From Desulfonema magnum (GTDB lineage Bacteria > Desulfobacterota > Desulfobacteria > Desulfobacterales > 4be13), in NCBI RefSeq assembly GCF_017377395.1, contig NZ_CP061800.1:4423633-4487632 (forward strand): a stretch of DNA of 64,000 nt. The letters run 5' to 3'. This document shows positions 26,398 through 34,868 of this stretch, piece by piece. Below the pieces are notes generated by a model. That model was not told the origin of the DNA. It saw nothing but the letters and a program-made list of their open reading frames with translations, and did no database searches. Position 1 is the first letter of the stretch, and the number at the start of each line of letters is the position of its first letter. Position numbers and translations under genes: made by a program.

Positions 26398-26803
26398 AAG
26401 TACCTGAGCAAAAGTTTTCTGATTATAACGGATTTAGGGGAGGCCGGCAATATGACAACGGATTCAGGGGATGAAACGGATAGTACCGGCCGGTATGACA
26501 GCGGTTCCCCGAGGGGTGTTTCCGATCCGGAAAGCCCTATCCCTTATCCCGGCAGGCAGCCCGTAATCCGGTGCCGCGGGAAGCCGATCTGAAAAGTCAT
26601 ATCCGTTTCATCCTTTTTATCCGCTGTCATATTCACGGCCGGAGCCTCCCCAAAATCCGTTATAATCAGAAAGTTTTTTATACAGCTTTTTTTCTGTGAG
26701 CGGCGAAGAAACCCGGGGTTTTCCTTTGTCGGAGAGGCATCATGCCGGAAAAAAGCCGGTTTTCCTCCCCGGACAGATATTAAAAACTTATGGTTAGGTA
26801 CTT
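26398..26803. mobile_element. MITE, AAGTACC family, copy B2, carrying a nested element
   Basis: Left end AAGTACCTGAGCAAAAG and right end AAAAACTTATGGTTAGGTAC. The copy is 406 bp because a 251-bp element sits at 26419-26669. Without it and one target copy the MITE is ~147 bp, the same size as the copy at 52.6 kb. Confidence 0.8.
26419..26669. mobile_element. 251-bp nested MITE with 8-bp target duplication
   Basis: Terminal inverted repeats CTGATTATAACGGATTT(A/T)GG with GGAGG following. It is flanked by direct repeats AAAGTTTT (26411-26418 and 26670-26677). It carries no ORF of note. The flanks are continuous MITE sequence, which proves insertion. Confidence 0.85.
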
Positions 26804-26855
26804 ATAAAAAATTTTTGATCGGGTACTTAATTTTTCAAACCGGAGGTAATAAGCA

Positions 26856-27533
26856 ATGCGTATCTTCATTTTTTTAATTCTGCTGATTATGGCTATCTAT
26901 GGCCCGCAATTCTGGGCAAAAAGAATACTCACCAAATACAGCAGGCTTCAGGAGCATTATCCCGGAACCGGCGCGGAACTTGCCCGGCATCTTCTGGACC
27001 GGCTGGATATGCCGCATGTGAGTGTGGAAATTATCGAAGGGGGAGATCATTATGACCCCATGGAAAAAGCGGTGCGCCTGAACCGGACAAATTGCGAGAA
27101 AAAGTCACTGACCGCCGTGGTGGTTGCGACGCATGAAGTGGGACACGCCATCCAGGACAATATTGGTTATGGCCCCTTGCATGCCCGGACCCGGCTGGTT
27201 CGTTTTGCCCAGACAGCGGAAAAGGTGGGGGCCGGTCTGATGATGGCGATACCGCTCATTGCTGTTGTGACGCGTGTGCCTGCCATGGGAGTACTCACAT
27301 TTCTGGGCGGACTGGCAATACTGGGCACACCGGTTGTGGTTCATCTGCTGACGCTCCCTGTTGAATGGGATGCAAGTTTCAGGCGGGCATTGCCAATTTT
27401 AAAGGCAAATCTTTCTGAAGAAGAGCAGTCCGCTGCCCGGGAGATTTTAACGGCCTGCGCGCTGACATATCTGGCTGCTTCGTTGGCAAGCCTCCTGAAT
27501 CTCTGGCGATGGATTAGGATTTTGCGGCGATAA
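26856..27533 (+). CDS. membrane neutral zinc metallopeptidase
   Basis: The 225-aa protein fits the YugP-like zinc peptidase family (Zn_peptidase_2). An N-terminal membrane segment (FIFLILLIMAIYG) is followed by a catalytic part with H93-E94-V-G-H97 in ATHEVGHAIQD, and the family motif NRTNCEKKSLTAVVVATHE. Two more hydrophobic segments lie near 125-165 and one near 200-220. Length is normal. The active site should face the cytoplasm or membrane surface. The substrate is unknown. GGAGG precedes the ATG. It follows the repeat region and has no obvious partner gene. Confidence 0.87.
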   Translation: MRIFIFLILLIMAIYGPQFWAKRILTKYSRLQEHYPGTGAELARHLLDRLDMPHVSVEIIEGGDHYDPMEKAVRLNRTNCEKKSLTAVVVATHEVGHAIQDNIGYGPLHARTRLVRFAQTAEKVGAGLMMAIPLIAVVTRVPAMGVLTFLGGLAILGTPVVVHLLTLPVEWDASFRRALPILKANLSEEEQSAAREILTACALTYLAASLASLLNLWRWIRILRR

Positions 27534-27536
27534 GAC

Positions 27537-27564
27537 ATGCCAAAGTGCAACTTTGGCACTCCGG
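27537..27564. repeat. dispersed palindrome, TTTGGCACTCCGGA family
   Basis: ATGCCAAAGTGCAACTTTGG followed by CACTCCGGAG. It directly follows the peptidase stop. Confidence 0.7.
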
Positions 27565-27565
27565 A

Positions 27566-27708
27566 GAAGTTTCAAGTTTCAAGTTTCAAGTTTCAAGTTT
27601 CGAGTTTCAAGTTTCAAGTTTCAAGTTTCGAGTTTCGAGTTTCGAGTTTCAAGTTTCAAGTTTCAAGTTTCAAGTTTCAAGTTTCAAGTTTCAAGTTTCG
27701 ACTCGGGA
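27566..27708. repeat. AAGTTTC heptamer array
   Basis: About 19-20 units of AAGTTTC/GAGTTTC lie in perfect 7-bp register. On minus, the array encodes the last residues and the stop of the DUF29 gene. Confidence 0.9.
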
Positions 27709-28139
27709 TAAAAGTCCTTGTTCAATGCGTCTTCCAAAGGATACGGACAATTTCTCGGAAACACGGATTCGGAAATCCCTGTCTCAGCAGCAGCATATTC
27801 CACAGCCTTTTTATAAGCTTTCGGAATTTTCTGATCAATCTGATGATTCAGGCTCGGGCTCATTTCCAACAACTGTTCTATCTGATGCCTTTGCTCGACA
27901 ATGGTTCTTTTCCAACTGCCCGAACGATGCTCAGGCTCAAACTGCCACTTGAGCAGACGGGCAAACAGTATTTTCAGACGGCTGACCAGCTCCCGGTGCT
28001 GAGTCTTACCCATGGCGTCCAATTCCTCCGCGATGTTTTCAATATCAATCTCTGATATCTTTCTCTCTCGTAAAAGCTGCACATTATGACAGAGCCACAG
28101 ATGAAAATCCTGTTCATACACCGTTTTAAGATTGCTCAT
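27684..28139 (-). CDS. DUF29 family protein
   Basis: The 151-aa protein matches DUF29: start YEQDFHLWLCHNVQLLRERK, middle NIAEELDAMGKTQHRELVSRLKIL, then LLKWQFEPEHRSGSW and a helical end. DUF29 proteins are common in cyanobacteria and other repeat-rich genomes; function is unknown, and they often accompany mobile DNA. The last residues (SKLET) and the TGA stop come from the heptamer array, so the native C-terminus may have been replaced. AGAGG precedes the ATG. Confidence 0.85.
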   Translation of the reverse strand: MSNLKTVYEQDFHLWLCHNVQLLRERKISEIDIENIAEELDAMGKTQHRELVSRLKILFARLLKWQFEPEHRSGSWKRTIVEQRHQIEQLLEMSPSLNHQIDQKIPKAYKKAVEYAAAETGISESVFPRNCPYPLEDALNKDFYPESKLET

Positions 28140-28200
28140 AAAAACCTCTTTTCTTACTATAAAAATCTATTTGAAAAAAACAATGGATTTTAAGCCGGGT

Positions 28201-29614
28201 TTCACTACCATACACTTTTTTTAACTATTTTTAATTATTATATAAAGACGACCATAGTTGGTTTGAAATTTAAATAACTGTTTGTTTTTTAAATTTTTTT
28301 AAGATTCACCATCGGCTGTTTTTTCTGAGTAAATATTACTCATCTGAGATTATGACACAAAAAAATCTTAACAGAAAAATATAATAATGGTATGACAGCT
28401 TTCAGAAAATAACAGATAACAGGGAGGCTGTCATGAGCGACAATGTGAACAGATATCGTGAGATCAGAAAGGCTTTGGACAATATGTATCCGAAACAGCC
28501 GAAGGGAAACGAGGCCCGGCGCCTGAACACGCTGGCCGCGATAATCAGCGGCATCACGGGGAGCGGGAGCTGCCAGCTTCCGAAAATTGCAGGCAAAGTT
28601 CCGGATGAGAACGCCGCGCCGGCGAGTGTGGAAAAGCGTATAAAACGTTGGATTTCCAATGACAGCATTGAATCTGAAACATTTTTTCTGCCGTTCGCAC
28701 AGGCGCTGCTGATCAGTCTGGGACTTTCCGAAATTGTGCTGGCAATGGACGGAAGCACGGTCGGCCGGGGATGCGTAACCCTGATGATCAGTGTGATTTA
28801 TAAAAAACGTGCCCTGCCCCTTGCTTACACGGTGGTCAGAGGTAAGAAAGGTCATTTCCCGGAAGAAAGCCATGTCGGACTGGTCGGGGAGGTTGCCAAC
28901 GTGATACCGGAATCCGCGCAGAAGGTTATTTTTCTTGGTGACGGAGAGTTCGACGGTGTCGGTTTGCAAAAAAATCTGGCCGAACGGGGATGGCTGTATG
29001 TGTGCCGAACGGCATATAATACCAAAATTTTTTGGGACGGAGAGGAGCATCGTCTTAATGTTCTCGGTGTGTTCACGGTTCCGGACAGCTATCGGTACAT
29101 ACGCAATGTTTTGTTCACAAATAAAAAATACGGACCGGTGACGGTTGTCGTCTGGTGGGCGAAAGGAAATAAGGAACCGATATATCTGGTTACGAATATG
29201 AGATCGCCCTGGGAAGCCTGCCAATATTATTCCAAACGGTTTCGTATCGAAACATTTTTTTCCGACCAGAAAAGCCGGGGGTTTAATATTCATAAAAGTC
29301 ATATTTCCGACCCTGACCGGTTGCGCCGCCTTATGATCGGAGCGTGTCTTGCCTACATCTGGATTGTGTTCCTGGGAACACTGGCAACGGAACAGGGCTG
29401 GGACAGAATTATTCACCGTGCCGACCGATGTGATCTGAGTCTCTTTCAATTAGGTCTGAGCCTGTTGGAATATTTTTTAAATTACGACATACCTGTTCCG
29501 GTTGCCTTTCAAATGTTCAATCCGACTCTCTAGTCATCAATCATAAACGGAACCTGTGTCACATACAATTTATAAAATAAAATCAGATTATTATAAAAAG
29601 TGTACGGTAGTGAA
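28201..29614. mobile_element. complete IS4-like insertion sequence
   Basis: A 1414-bp element bounded by 20-bp inverted repeats TTCACTACC(A/G)TACACTTTTT, one mismatch. It is flanked by the direct repeat AGCCGGGT (28193-28200 and 29615-29622). It encodes one uninterrupted DDE transposase. It looks intact and fairly recent. Confidence 0.88.
28433..29533 (+). CDS. IS4-family DDE transposase
   Basis: The 366-aa protein has the DDE triad context of IS4-type transposases: first D in VLAMDGSTVGRG, second D in VIFLGDGEFDG, and the E in the YREK-like segment YYSKRFRIETFFSDQKS. The N-terminal helical part binds the ends. It is full length with no frameshift. GGGAGG precedes ATG 28433. The opposite-strand frame of 369 aa is its shadow. 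Confidence 0.9.
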   Translation: MSDNVNRYREIRKALDNMYPKQPKGNEARRLNTLAAIISGITGSGSCQLPKIAGKVPDENAAPASVEKRIKRWISNDSIESETFFLPFAQALLISLGLSEIVLAMDGSTVGRGCVTLMISVIYKKRALPLAYTVVRGKKGHFPEESHVGLVGEVANVIPESAQKVIFLGDGEFDGVGLQKNLAERGWLYVCRTAYNTKIFWDGEEHRLNVLGVFTVPDSYRYIRNVLFTNKKYGPVTVVVWWAKGNKEPIYLVTNMRSPWEACQYYSKRFRIETFFSDQKSRGFNIHKSHISDPDRLRRLMIGACLAYIWIVFLGTLATEQGWDRIIHRADRCDLSLFQLGLSLLEYFLNYDIPVPVAFQMFNPTL

Positions 29615-29622
29615 AGCCGGGT

Positions 29623-29982
29623 CTGTTTTCATCCGTAAAAGTAAAAAAACCGATTTCTTTTCATAAATGTTTTGTCTGCATATTGAAAAGATATAAAATT
29701 CTGCACATAGATGTCAACAGAAATATCAGAGGGCTGCTGTGAGGCGAAAATCCACAGGTTTTTTCCGGTTCATTTCATTCTTGTAGAATCTCTGGAATAT
29801 GTTATATCTTTGGCATAAATGAATGTAAGGTGGGTTGCGCTTCGCTCCACCCACCCTGCATTTCCCAAACTACGTCATATCTTCGGCATAAAAGAAAATA
29901 AAGGTTCCCTGTCCGGGACCGCACACAGTCCGGCAGGAGCGTTTAAGGGGGCTTTTATCCCAAAATATAAGGAACATTGATT
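29623..29982. other. spacer with a dispersed palindrome
   Basis: No gene is seen. A GGTGGGTTGCGCTTCGCTCC-type palindrome lies at 29824-29862 (relatives at 44350, 51366 and 51420). A small hairpin CCCTGTCCGGGAC ... GTCCGGCAGG lies near 29911, before the CheB-CheR gene. Confidence 0.6.
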
Positions 29983-32940
29983 ATGGTTATAGAAAAACAA
30001 GAAAAACCTGACATCCTGTCAGAGAAAAATACAGAACCGCCCGAACACGACAAGCCGGAGCCTTTGTTTCCCATTGTGGGTATCGGCGCTTCGGCAGGCG
30101 GTCTGGAAGCCCTTGAAAGATTCTTTTCCAACATGCCGGATCACAGCAACATCGCGTTTGTGATTATCCAGCATTTAAGCCCCAGACACAAAAGCATTAT
30201 GGGTTCTCTTCTGTCCAAATATACTCCCATGAAAATCCTGGAAGTGAAAGACGGCATGAAGGTCGAGTCTGACCGTATCTATCTTAACCCTCCGGATAAG
30301 AATGTCACGCTGCTCAGTGGGGTGTTCTGCCTGATGGATCCGGTAAAAACAAGCGGGGTGAATCTGCCCATTGACTATTTTTTCCGATCTCTGTCCGAAG
30401 AACTGGGCGAAAAAGCCATCTGCATTATTCTGTCCGGTACTGCGACAGACGGAACCCTGGGCATAAAAGCCATCAAGGAGAAAGGCGGCATGGCCATGGT
30501 TCAGAGTCCTGAATCCGCCAGGTATGACGGGATGCCCAGGAGCGCCATTGACACAGGGCTTGTGGATTATGTTTTGTCCGTGGAAAAGCTTCCTGTTGAG
30601 CTGATAAAATATCTGCGACAGCCTTATATTGAGGGACCCGGAAGAATTGAAACCGAGGGGGAACAGTTTGAGAACTATCTGAGGAAAATATTTGCCATGA
30701 TCCGGGCCAATACAGGACATGATTTTTCCAATTACAAGCAGACCACCATCCGCCGAAGGATTGAAAGGCGCATGGCAGTTCATCAGATTACGACATTAAA
30801 GGATTATATTCTCTATCTTCAGAGAGTTCCCGCAGAAGTAGAAACCCTTTTCAAAGACATGCTGATCGGGGTAACGAATTTTTTCAGGGATCCGGAGGCA
30901 TTTCAGATCCTCAAAGATCAGGTGCTCCCTGATTTTATAAAGAAAAAAAGGCCGGATGCTTCTGTCCGGGTATGGGTTGTGGGATGCTCCACCGGAGAAG
31001 AGGCTTATTCCATCGGAATTCTCTTTTCAGAAGTCATGGAGATACTGAAAAAACATCTGAATATCCAGATATTTGCCAGTGATATTGACAACGAGGCCAT
31101 TGATTATGCCCGTATGGCAGTCTATCCTGACAGCATTGCCGCGGATGTGTCACGGGAAAGATTAAGCCGCTTTTTTGTCAAGACGGACAATACTTACAAG
31201 GTCAAGAAACAGATCCGGGAGATGGTGGTATTCGCAGTTCAGAATCTTATCAAAGATCCGCCCTTTTCCAAAATAGACCTGGTCAGCTGCAGAAATCTGC
31301 TGATTTACATGGATTCTGTCCTGCAAAAAAAGGTCCTGCCCCTGTTCCATTATACCTTGCTTCAGAGCGGGGTTTTGTTCCTGGGCAGTTCTGAAAGCAT
31401 CGGGGACTTCAGAAATCTTTTTTCCCCTGTTGACGTGAAATCCAAAATTTTTAAACGGGAGGACTCGTTTACAGACAGAGTAGTTGATTATCCCGGGATA
31501 CCATTTTACGGTGACTTTGCTTCACGCCGGGGAGATGAGGAGGCCAAGATTTCCACTGTGGCAGATATCCATAATCTCGCGGAAAGGGTCGTGCTTGATA
31601 ATTATGCCCCGCCATCTGTTCTGGTGAACGAACGCTTTGAAATTGTACATTTTATAGGCAATACAGAGAAGTTCCTGAAAAATCCCGTGGGCAAGGCAAC
31701 CTTTGATGTCCTGAAAATGGCCCGTGAAGGTCTGCGCTATAAGCTTGGCACGGCCCTTCATAACGCGGTGAGGCAGAAGAAAACAATTGTCTGCAAGTCG
31801 CTGCGAGTGAAATATAATAATGCGTTTCAAATTGTTGACGTAATGCTCAGACCGCTTACGGACGCACCTTTTGCACAGGGATTCATACTTGTCATGTTTG
31901 ATGACAAAACCCCTTCCGGAACATTGGTTTCCGGAAAGAAAAAAAACAGCACCTCGGACACTCCGGATCCGAAAACCCTTGAACAGGAATTGGAATCCAC
32001 CAGGCAATATCTTCAGACCACCATTGAGGAACTGGAAACTTCCAACGAAGAACTCAAATCCACGAATGAAGAGTTACAGTCGGTGAATGAGGAGCTGCAA
32101 AGTACCAACGAGGAGCTTGAAACATCCAAAGAGGAACTGCAATCCACCAATGAGGAACTGGTGACAGTGAACACGGAGCTTCAGAAAAAGGTGGATGAGT
32201 TATCAGAAAGTAACAATGATATTAATAACCTGCTTTCCAGCACCGAAATCGGAACCATCTTCCTGGATACATCGCTTCGTATTAAACGATTCACCCCTGC
32301 CATGACAAAAATTTTCAACCTGATTCAGTCTGATATCGGCCGGCCCATCAGCCACATCACTTCAAATGTGCAGCATGATGATCTTTGTAAAAATGCCGAA
32401 GATGTCCTCAGAACACTGGATCGTAAGGAAATGGAAATACAGAACAAGGACGGTATATGGTATGCCATGCGAATCGGACCCTACCGGACAACAGAAAATG
32501 TGATTGACGGGGTTGTCATTACTTTTGTGGATATCACTTCGCTGAAACACGGAGAGGAACTGAAAAAGGAAATAGAAAATCGCAAATCTGTGGAGGAAGA
32601 GCTTCGGGAACAGCAAAATCTTTTCAAAAAGATTCTGACCACCACACCGGACCTGCTTGTATTAAAAAACCGGGATGGCGTGTGTCTGGCCGCGAATGCT
32701 GTTTTCTGTGAACTGGTGGAGAAGTCGGAGGATGAAATCGTTGGTAAGACAGAATCAGAAATCTTTTCCCGGTCTGATGCTGAAAAATACCGGAAGGAGG
32801 ATGTGAAAGTCATGGAGACGGGCAAAACATGCGTCCGGGAGGAAAAAATCGGTAAAAAATCCGTACTCCTGGCCAGAGCCCCGGTTTTTGAAGAGGATGA
32901 AAAATGTGTGGGAATTCTCTGGTCGGTTCGTGAAAGGTGA
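29983..32940 (+). CDS. CheB-CheR fusion chemotaxis/signalling protein with PAS domains
   Basis: I choose ATG 29983 (985 aa) with TAAGGA upstream. The CheB methylesterase domain has catalytic motifs GIGASAGGLEAL, IIQHLSP and SGTATDGTLG (Ser, His, Asp). The CheR methyltransferase domain follows (RRRIERRM, VGVTNFFRDP, WVVGCSTGEEAYS, CRNLLIYMD). A long coiled coil of ELxSTNEEL heptads (near 665-745) leads to two PAS domains. There is no kinase domain. Such fusions are usually adaptors or sensors that act through a partner kinase; the PAS histidine kinase 150 bp downstream is the natural candidate. Cytoplasmic. Confidence 0.93.
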   Translation: MVIEKQEKPDILSEKNTEPPEHDKPEPLFPIVGIGASAGGLEALERFFSNMPDHSNIAFVIIQHLSPRHKSIMGSLLSKYTPMKILEVKDGMKVESDRIYLNPPDKNVTLLSGVFCLMDPVKTSGVNLPIDYFFRSLSEELGEKAICIILSGTATDGTLGIKAIKEKGGMAMVQSPESARYDGMPRSAIDTGLVDYVLSVEKLPVELIKYLRQPYIEGPGRIETEGEQFENYLRKIFAMIRANTGHDFSNYKQTTIRRRIERRMAVHQITTLKDYILYLQRVPAEVETLFKDMLIGVTNFFRDPEAFQILKDQVLPDFIKKKRPDASVRVWVVGCSTGEEAYSIGILFSEVMEILKKHLNIQIFASDIDNEAIDYARMAVYPDSIAADVSRERLSRFFVKTDNTYKVKKQIREMVVFAVQNLIKDPPFSKIDLVSCRNLLIYMDSVLQKKVLPLFHYTLLQSGVLFLGSSESIGDFRNLFSPVDVKSKIFKREDSFTDRVVDYPGIPFYGDFASRRGDEEAKISTVADIHNLAERVVLDNYAPPSVLVNERFEIVHFIGNTEKFLKNPVGKATFDVLKMAREGLRYKLGTALHNAVRQKKTIVCKSLRVKYNNAFQIVDVMLRPLTDAPFAQGFILVMFDDKTPSGTLVSGKKKNSTSDTPDPKTLEQELESTRQYLQTTIEELETSNEELKSTNEELQSVNEELQSTNEELETSKEELQSTNEELVTVNTELQKKVDELSESNNDINNLLSSTEIGTIFLDTSLRIKRFTPAMTKIFNLIQSDIGRPISHITSNVQHDDLCKNAEDVLRTLDRKEMEIQNKDGIWYAMRIGPYRTTENVIDGVVITFVDITSLKHGEELKKEIENRKSVEEELREQQNLFKKILTTTPDLLVLKNRDGVCLAANAVFCELVEKSEDEIVGKTESEIFSRSDAEKYRKEDVKVMETGKTCVREEKIGKKSVLLARAPVFEEDEKCVGILWSVRER

Positions 32941-32975
32941 CAGACCGCCTCGCAGACAAGACCGCCTCGCAGACA

Positions 32976-33008
32976 AGACCTCCGAGGTTTTGAAAACCTC
33001 GGAGGTCT
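32976..33008. repeat. dispersed palindrome, CCGAGGTTTT family
   Basis: Arms AGACCTCCGAGGTTTT and its complement, perfect. It is preceded by a direct repeat GACCGCCTCGCAGACAA. It lies between the CheB-CheR gene and the kinase gene. Confidence 0.75.
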
Positions 33009-33048
33009 GACTGACTGAGGAACAGACGTATTAAAAAATTAAATGTTA

Positions 33049-33060
33049 CCCCCCCCCCCC
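33049..33060 (+). repeat. 12-C homopolymer upstream of kinase gene
   Basis: A run of 12 C followed by GTTTTTTT, 32 bp before the kinase start. The C-run could pair with GGGAGGGGG just downstream. Such tracts are prone to length change. Confidence 0.8.
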
Positions 33061-33092
33061 GTTTTTTTGAGGGAGGGGGCAAGGAGGGAAAT

Positions 33093-34829
33093 ATGAAAAA
33101 AAATGATACATCCGCAGACGCTTCCGCTCTGCGCAATCATGCGGAAACAGAGGCCAGTCAACGAAAAGAACTCTCTGACCATGATATCCGCCATTTGTCT
33201 GATGAGGAAATCCGGCATCTTGTCCACGAGCTGCATGTCCATCAGATCGAATTGGAAATCCAGAATGAGGAACTGCGGAATAAGCATAATAAGCTTGAAG
33301 AGGCTTACTGTAACCTTGAAGCGCTTCAGCGCAAATATTATGAGCTGTACGACCTCGCGCCTGCGGGATATTTCACGCTCGGGGAAAAAGGGGAGATTCT
33401 GGAAACAAATTTCACCGGAGCCGCCTTGCTGGGAATGGAAAGGGGGACCCTGACCGGACAGCCCATAACCCATTTTATCCACAGGGAAAGCCAGGACGCT
33501 TTTTATTTCCATCGCATGAAGGTTTTTGAAACAAAGGCGCATCAGATCTGTGAAATCAGAATGAAGAAAGCAGATGGCACACCTTTCCATGCGTTGCTGG
33601 GGAGTGCAGTATCGCAAACAGGAACCAGCACGCCGAAGATATGGCGCATGGCCGTGACTGACATCAGCGAGCAGGTTCGCCTGGAAGCCGAACTTCGCCA
33701 CGCTCATAAGATGGAAGCCGTCGGAACACTGGCGGGCGGTATTGCCCACGAGTTCAACAATGTTCTTTTTCCCGTCATCGGATATACCCAGCTGCTCATG
33801 CAGGACGCGCCGGAACACAGCCAGATTCATGAAGACCTGAAACAAATTTTTACGTCAGCCCTGCGCGCCAAGGAACTGGTCCGACAGATTCTCAATTTCA
33901 GCCATACAGATGATAAAAGTCAACATAGATCCATGAAGATTCAGACTGTCATAGAGGAGGCTGTCAGCATGTTGAGAGCCTCGCTTCCCGCGACCGTTGA
34001 AATCTGCGAGGACATAGATATGAATACAGGCTCCGTTATAGGGAACGCTGCCCAGATATGCCAGGTAATCATGAACCTCTGTACCAACGCATATCATGCC
34101 CTGCCGGATGAAAAAGGCATCATCACCATCCGTCTGGCCCAAGTGACTGTTGATAAACTATCTGATATGAAATTAAACTCCGGAACCTATGTCCGGCTGA
34201 CAGTGACAGACACGGGCCACGGAATGGAGCCTCATATAATAGAAAGGATATTTGATCCGTATTTCACCACCAAAGAAGTGGGCAAAGGCACCGGTATGGG
34301 GCTTTCGGTGGTTCACGGAATTGTCATGAGTCATGACGGAGAGATCGAAGTCCGCAGCGACCCGGGGCAGGGGACCGCATTTTATATCTGGCTACCTGTG
34401 ATCAGTGTAAAGGCTGTGTCCGAGCCTGAACCTGCTTGTTCTGACCCGTTGCCACGAGGCTCTGAGCGCATTTTGTTTGTGGATGACGAAGAGCAGATCA
34501 CGGGGATGATGACATATGCTTTGGAGCGTCTCGGTTATGAGATCACAGCGCTGAACAGCAGTACGGATGCGCTGGAGTTGTTCCGTATGGAACCGGACAG
34601 ATTTGACCTTGTTATTACTGATATGGGAATGCCCCGGATGCCAGGGGATGAACTGGCTGAACAGCTTCTGAATATCCGGCCTGACATTCCCATCATCATC
34701 TGCACAGGATTCAGCCATAGGATCACAGAAGAAAAAATTAAGGCCCTGGGGATTCGCTCGCTGATGATGAAGCCTGTCTGCGTGAGAGATGTGGCTGATA
34801 CCATTCGGAAGGTGCTGGATGAAAAATAA
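33093..34829 (+). CDS. PAS hybrid histidine kinase with C-terminal receiver
   Basis: The 578-aa soluble protein has an N-terminal coiled coil (HELHVHQIELEIQNEELRN), a PAS domain (~85-195), a HisKA domain with the phospho-histidine in AGGIAHEFNN, an HATPase domain (NLCTNAYHAL, DTGHGME, GKGTGMGLSVV) and a receiver at ~460-578 with acidic pocket FVDDEEQ, phospho-Asp in VITDMGMP and the KP lysine. It has no membrane segment. It probably works with the upstream CheB-CheR protein. AAGGAGGG precedes ATG 33093. Expression may depend on the C-run just upstream. Confidence 0.93.
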   Translation: MKKNDTSADASALRNHAETEASQRKELSDHDIRHLSDEEIRHLVHELHVHQIELEIQNEELRNKHNKLEEAYCNLEALQRKYYELYDLAPAGYFTLGEKGEILETNFTGAALLGMERGTLTGQPITHFIHRESQDAFYFHRMKVFETKAHQICEIRMKKADGTPFHALLGSAVSQTGTSTPKIWRMAVTDISEQVRLEAELRHAHKMEAVGTLAGGIAHEFNNVLFPVIGYTQLLMQDAPEHSQIHEDLKQIFTSALRAKELVRQILNFSHTDDKSQHRSMKIQTVIEEAVSMLRASLPATVEICEDIDMNTGSVIGNAAQICQVIMNLCTNAYHALPDEKGIITIRLAQVTVDKLSDMKLNSGTYVRLTVTDTGHGMEPHIIERIFDPYFTTKEVGKGTGMGLSVVHGIVMSHDGEIEVRSDPGQGTAFYIWLPVISVKAVSEPEPACSDPLPRGSERILFVDDEEQITGMMTYALERLGYEITALNSSTDALELFRMEPDRFDLVITDMGMPRMPGDELAEQLLNIRPDIPIIICTGFSHRITEEKIKALGIRSLMMKPVCVRDVADTIRKVLDEK

Positions 34830-34868
34830 ATACCCACCCTACATTTTGGCAATAAAAAAATTTCCTGA

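Noticed and set aside
27537..28055. Plus-strand frames of 135-172 aa
   Set aside because: The first part is heptamer repeat and the rest is antisense to the DUF29 gene.
28340..29449. 369-aa minus-strand frame
   Set aside because: Antisense shadow of the IS4-like transposase.
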